Origin: Pyropia yezoensis
Taxonomy: Eukaryota; Rhodophyta; Bangiophyceae; Bangiales; Bangiaceae
Length of the DNA: 64,000 nucleotides
Assembly (NCBI GenBank): GCA_009829735.1
Contig: CM020619.1
Span: 30,282,063-30,346,062, forward strand
Direction of reading: 5' to 3'
Below, piece after piece: positions 61,931 through 64,000 of this stretch. How positions within the stretch are numbered: the first letter of the stretch is position 1; every line of letters begins with the position of its first letter. The notes beneath the pieces were generated by a model. The model was not told the origin of the DNA and did no database searches. It saw nothing but the letters and a program-made list of their open reading frames with translations. The position numbers were made by a program, and so were the translations under genes.

Positions 61931-64000
61931 ATGGCCACTTCTACCAGACTATTGCACCTTCCCAGTATATCCCCGCGCCAACTAGCCCGCTATTTTGCGC
62001 GCACCACCTTACATCACCCCACGTCCATGCGTGCCACCCCCCCCACGTCCGTGATGCGACTTCCCCCTCCTCCATCCCCTGCGGCCGTTGCCGCGGGTGA
62101 GCCCGGCGTCGGCACTTTCTTGTACCCCGCAGCGGCCGAGGTGAAGACCGCCGCGTTTGCCACGGGCACTCTACTCGAGACGGTCACCCCCTTGCATGGT
62201 GTGCGGGTGCAGACGGCGCGCGCACTCGCTAGTGGCCGACCAGCGGGGCACATTCGGTCGCTCTCGTCCTGGCGGACGTCTCTTTTTGGCGTTCCACCAG
62301 CGGCGGTGACGTTGGCGGGTCGGCGACGGGTGTCTGCACCGCTGGTCCAGGGGGCAGGACGGGGGGCTAGGACGGGTGTTTCGGGCGGCGGGCTGTCGTC
62401 TCACGGCACGTTCCGAGCGCGGCCATTGGCGTCGGTGGCGGCGGACGGGACGAGCCCGGTCGGGGAGATGGAGGACTCGGACGATGAGATGCCTCAGGCG
62501 CGCTCCGCCGGCGGGGCGGGCATCTACCTCAACGCGGGACCCCTTCGGTCGGGGGTGGGAGGGCGGGTTCGCCGTGGCATGAGCACAGCAATGTCGACGG
62601 CAACCACGGCTGCGGCGCCTCCCGTGGAGGAGGGTGGCGCCTATGCGGGGCAGATCTTTTGCAACCGCAACCTCAACATGGCCAAGATTACTGCCGTCGG
62701 GTTTGGTACGTGACGCGTCGGCGGTCGTGGTCTACGTTTGGAAACATGCAAGCGGCAGGTGTTCAGTGGGTTCTGTCGGTTTGTGAGTGGCATGGGCTGG
62801 TGGGCGGACTCGTCGGTGTGTGGGGGATGACTGGGTGCGTGGACGTGCTAGTGACTTGCCATGTTCAGCAGTCACTGACATACTCTCGAGCTTTTTCCTG
62901 CTGCTCCACACTTTCTGTTATGCTTGGTCGTGGCCTTGTTTTGTGTCTGGTTGGTACCACAGACATGGACTACACGCTGTCGCAGTACAACTCGGAAGTC
63001 TTTGAGATGCTTTCTTTCCAGGGTGCGCTGAACAATCTCGTGACCCGCCTTGGATACCCCGAGGCCCTGCTGGAGCGGAAGGACAGCTATGACCACCATT
63101 ACTTCATCCGTGGCCTGGTGGTAGACAAGGTGCGAGGCAATATCATCAAGATGGACCGTCACAAATACGTCAAAGTGGCGCTACACGGCTTTCGGGCGCT
63201 CAGCAAGGCTGAGCGGGAGACAGTGTACGACCCTACCGAGTCAGCCTGGAACTCTTTCGCTGAGCCAAACTACGCGGTGCTTGACACCATCTTCTCCATC
63301 CCCGACGCCTACCTTTTTGCGCTGCTTATTGACTACAAGGACGCGCACCCCGGAGAGATTACTCAGTCGAACATCCAAATCTACACGGACGTCCGACGGT
63401 CGGTCGACCTTTGCCATCGGGACGGGTGGATCAAGGAGCAAGTAGCAGCCGACCCGTCACGTTTTATTCACGTTGATCCCAACCTCGTACCGATGCTTCA
63501 GCGGCTGCGCCGCTCTGGCCGTAAGATGTTTCTGTTAACCAACTCACTGTGGGACTACACGGAAGTGGTCATGACGTTCCTGTACAACGCGTCAGAGGCG
63601 GGTCGCGATGGCGGTGACTGGAAGGACCTCTTTGACGTCATCATTTGCGGCTCATGCAAACCTGGCTTTCTCATTGACAAGCGTCTTTCCCTGTACCGGG
63701 TGGACGTGGCGTCAGGGCAGCTCGTCAATACGGAAGGTATCATTTACGAGACGGCGGACGAGTACTTGGCAGGTGGCAAGGTATTTCAGGGGGGCAACTG
63801 GACGCACTTGCACCAGCTGCTCAACATCAAGACTGGTTCCCAACTCCTGTACGTCGGCGACCACATGTATTCGGACATTCTGCGGTCCAAGCGGCAGCTC
63901 GGTTGGCGCACCATGCTAGTCATCCCTGAGCTAGCCCACGAGATCAATGTGCTGGCCTCCAACACCACCCAACTGGCGCGCATTGACAGCTTGCGGCACC
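61931..64000 (+). CDS. Cytosolic-type IMP/GMP 5'-nucleotidase (HAD family), 3' end beyond window
   Basis: Exon 1 runs from the ATG at 61931 to 62705 and exon 2 from 62963 to beyond the window. The intron (62706-62962, GTACGT..ACAG) interrupts the codon of the first catalytic Asp. The spliced protein reads FCNRNLNMAKITAVGFD then MDYTLSQY (DxDYT motif, residues 259-263). FIRGLVVDK, AYLFALLIDY, MFLLTNSLWDYTE (motif II), LLYVGDHMYSDILRSKRQ (motif III) and TMLVIPELAHEI follow, as in NT5C2/NT5DC proteins. The family removes phosphate from purine 5'-nucleotides. About 225 residues before the conserved FCNRNLN are extra and Arg/Ser/Pro/Ala-rich; the first ~35 (STRLLHLPSISPRQLARYF) look like an organelle-targeting sequence. 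Confidence 0.92.
62706..62962 (+). other. Intron of the 5'-nucleotidase gene
   Basis: 257 bp, GTACGT donor and CCACAG acceptor, phase 1. Joining restores GFDMDYT. The intron has stops in frame and is visibly T-richer than the exons. Confidence 0.92.

Noticed and set aside
1-64000. CRISPR arrays, rRNA genes, bacterial operons
   Set aside because: No regularly spaced repeat-spacer pattern, no rRNA-like stretch and clearly eukaryotic gene structure.

Overview
This is nuclear DNA of a eukaryote, most likely a bangiophyte red alga of the Porphyra/Pyropia type. The evidence is a nuclear-encoded phycobilisome linker with a plastid-targeting N-terminus, extreme GC content with long G and C runs, long open frames with few short introns (GT..AG, for example GTACGT..CAG), and housekeeping genes of clearly eukaryotic type (proteasome alpha subunit, Spt4, organellar EF-Ts). 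The assignment to red algae is inference from the linker and the base composition; no taxonomic search could be run.

The window falls into two halves. The left half (about 1-32 kb) holds one large intact gene, a STAND/NB-ARC NTPase with a WD40 repeat array (365-5557), and then a repeat-rich landscape with a visibly AT-richer core at about 11-18 kb. It contains duplicated blocks and a MITE (5.8-7.0 kb), a multiply broken EF-2 pseudogene carrying a Tc1/mariner element with precise TA target duplications (8199-9530), a C-rich minisatellite, a 759-bp fold-back element (17216-17974), a pogo-type transposon with terminal inverted repeats and TA duplications (19821-22316) inside one copy of a duplicated low-complexity unit, and a 2.6-kb minisatellite whose orientation flips midway (25.8-28.4 kb).

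The right half (about 32-64 kb) is gene-rich. In order it holds a secreted cysteine-rich wall-type protein (32318-33469, +), a phycobilisome linker (35133-36554, +), a hypothetical gene with an internal stop (37711-38712, +), a proteasome alpha-6 gene with three exons (41448-42655, -), an RNA 3'-phosphate cyclase (43385, +), a Rib7-type riboflavin-pathway reductase (to 46227, +), an Abitram/FAM206A homologue (-), a very large low-complexity PH-domain protein (+), EF-Ts (-), Spt4 (+), a Tipin/Csm3/Swi3-like fork-protection protein (-) and the 5' part of a cytosolic-type IMP/GMP 5'-nucleotidase (61931 to the window edge, +). Several pairs are divergent: proteasome/RTC, Abitram/PH, EF-Ts/Spt4, Tipin/5'-nucleotidase.

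In at least four of these genes the conserved protein jumps reading frame exactly at G or C homopolymers. Either the assembly has homopolymer-length errors or the real gene models are more complex than a single frame.

The most interesting items are the NLR-like protein with a PH-like and hydrophobic helical N-terminus and homogenised WD40 repeats, a duplicated eight-cysteine module with identical spacing in the secreted protein, the palindromic fold-back with recurrent MYB-type sites, and the nested transposon histories that can be reconstructed base by base.
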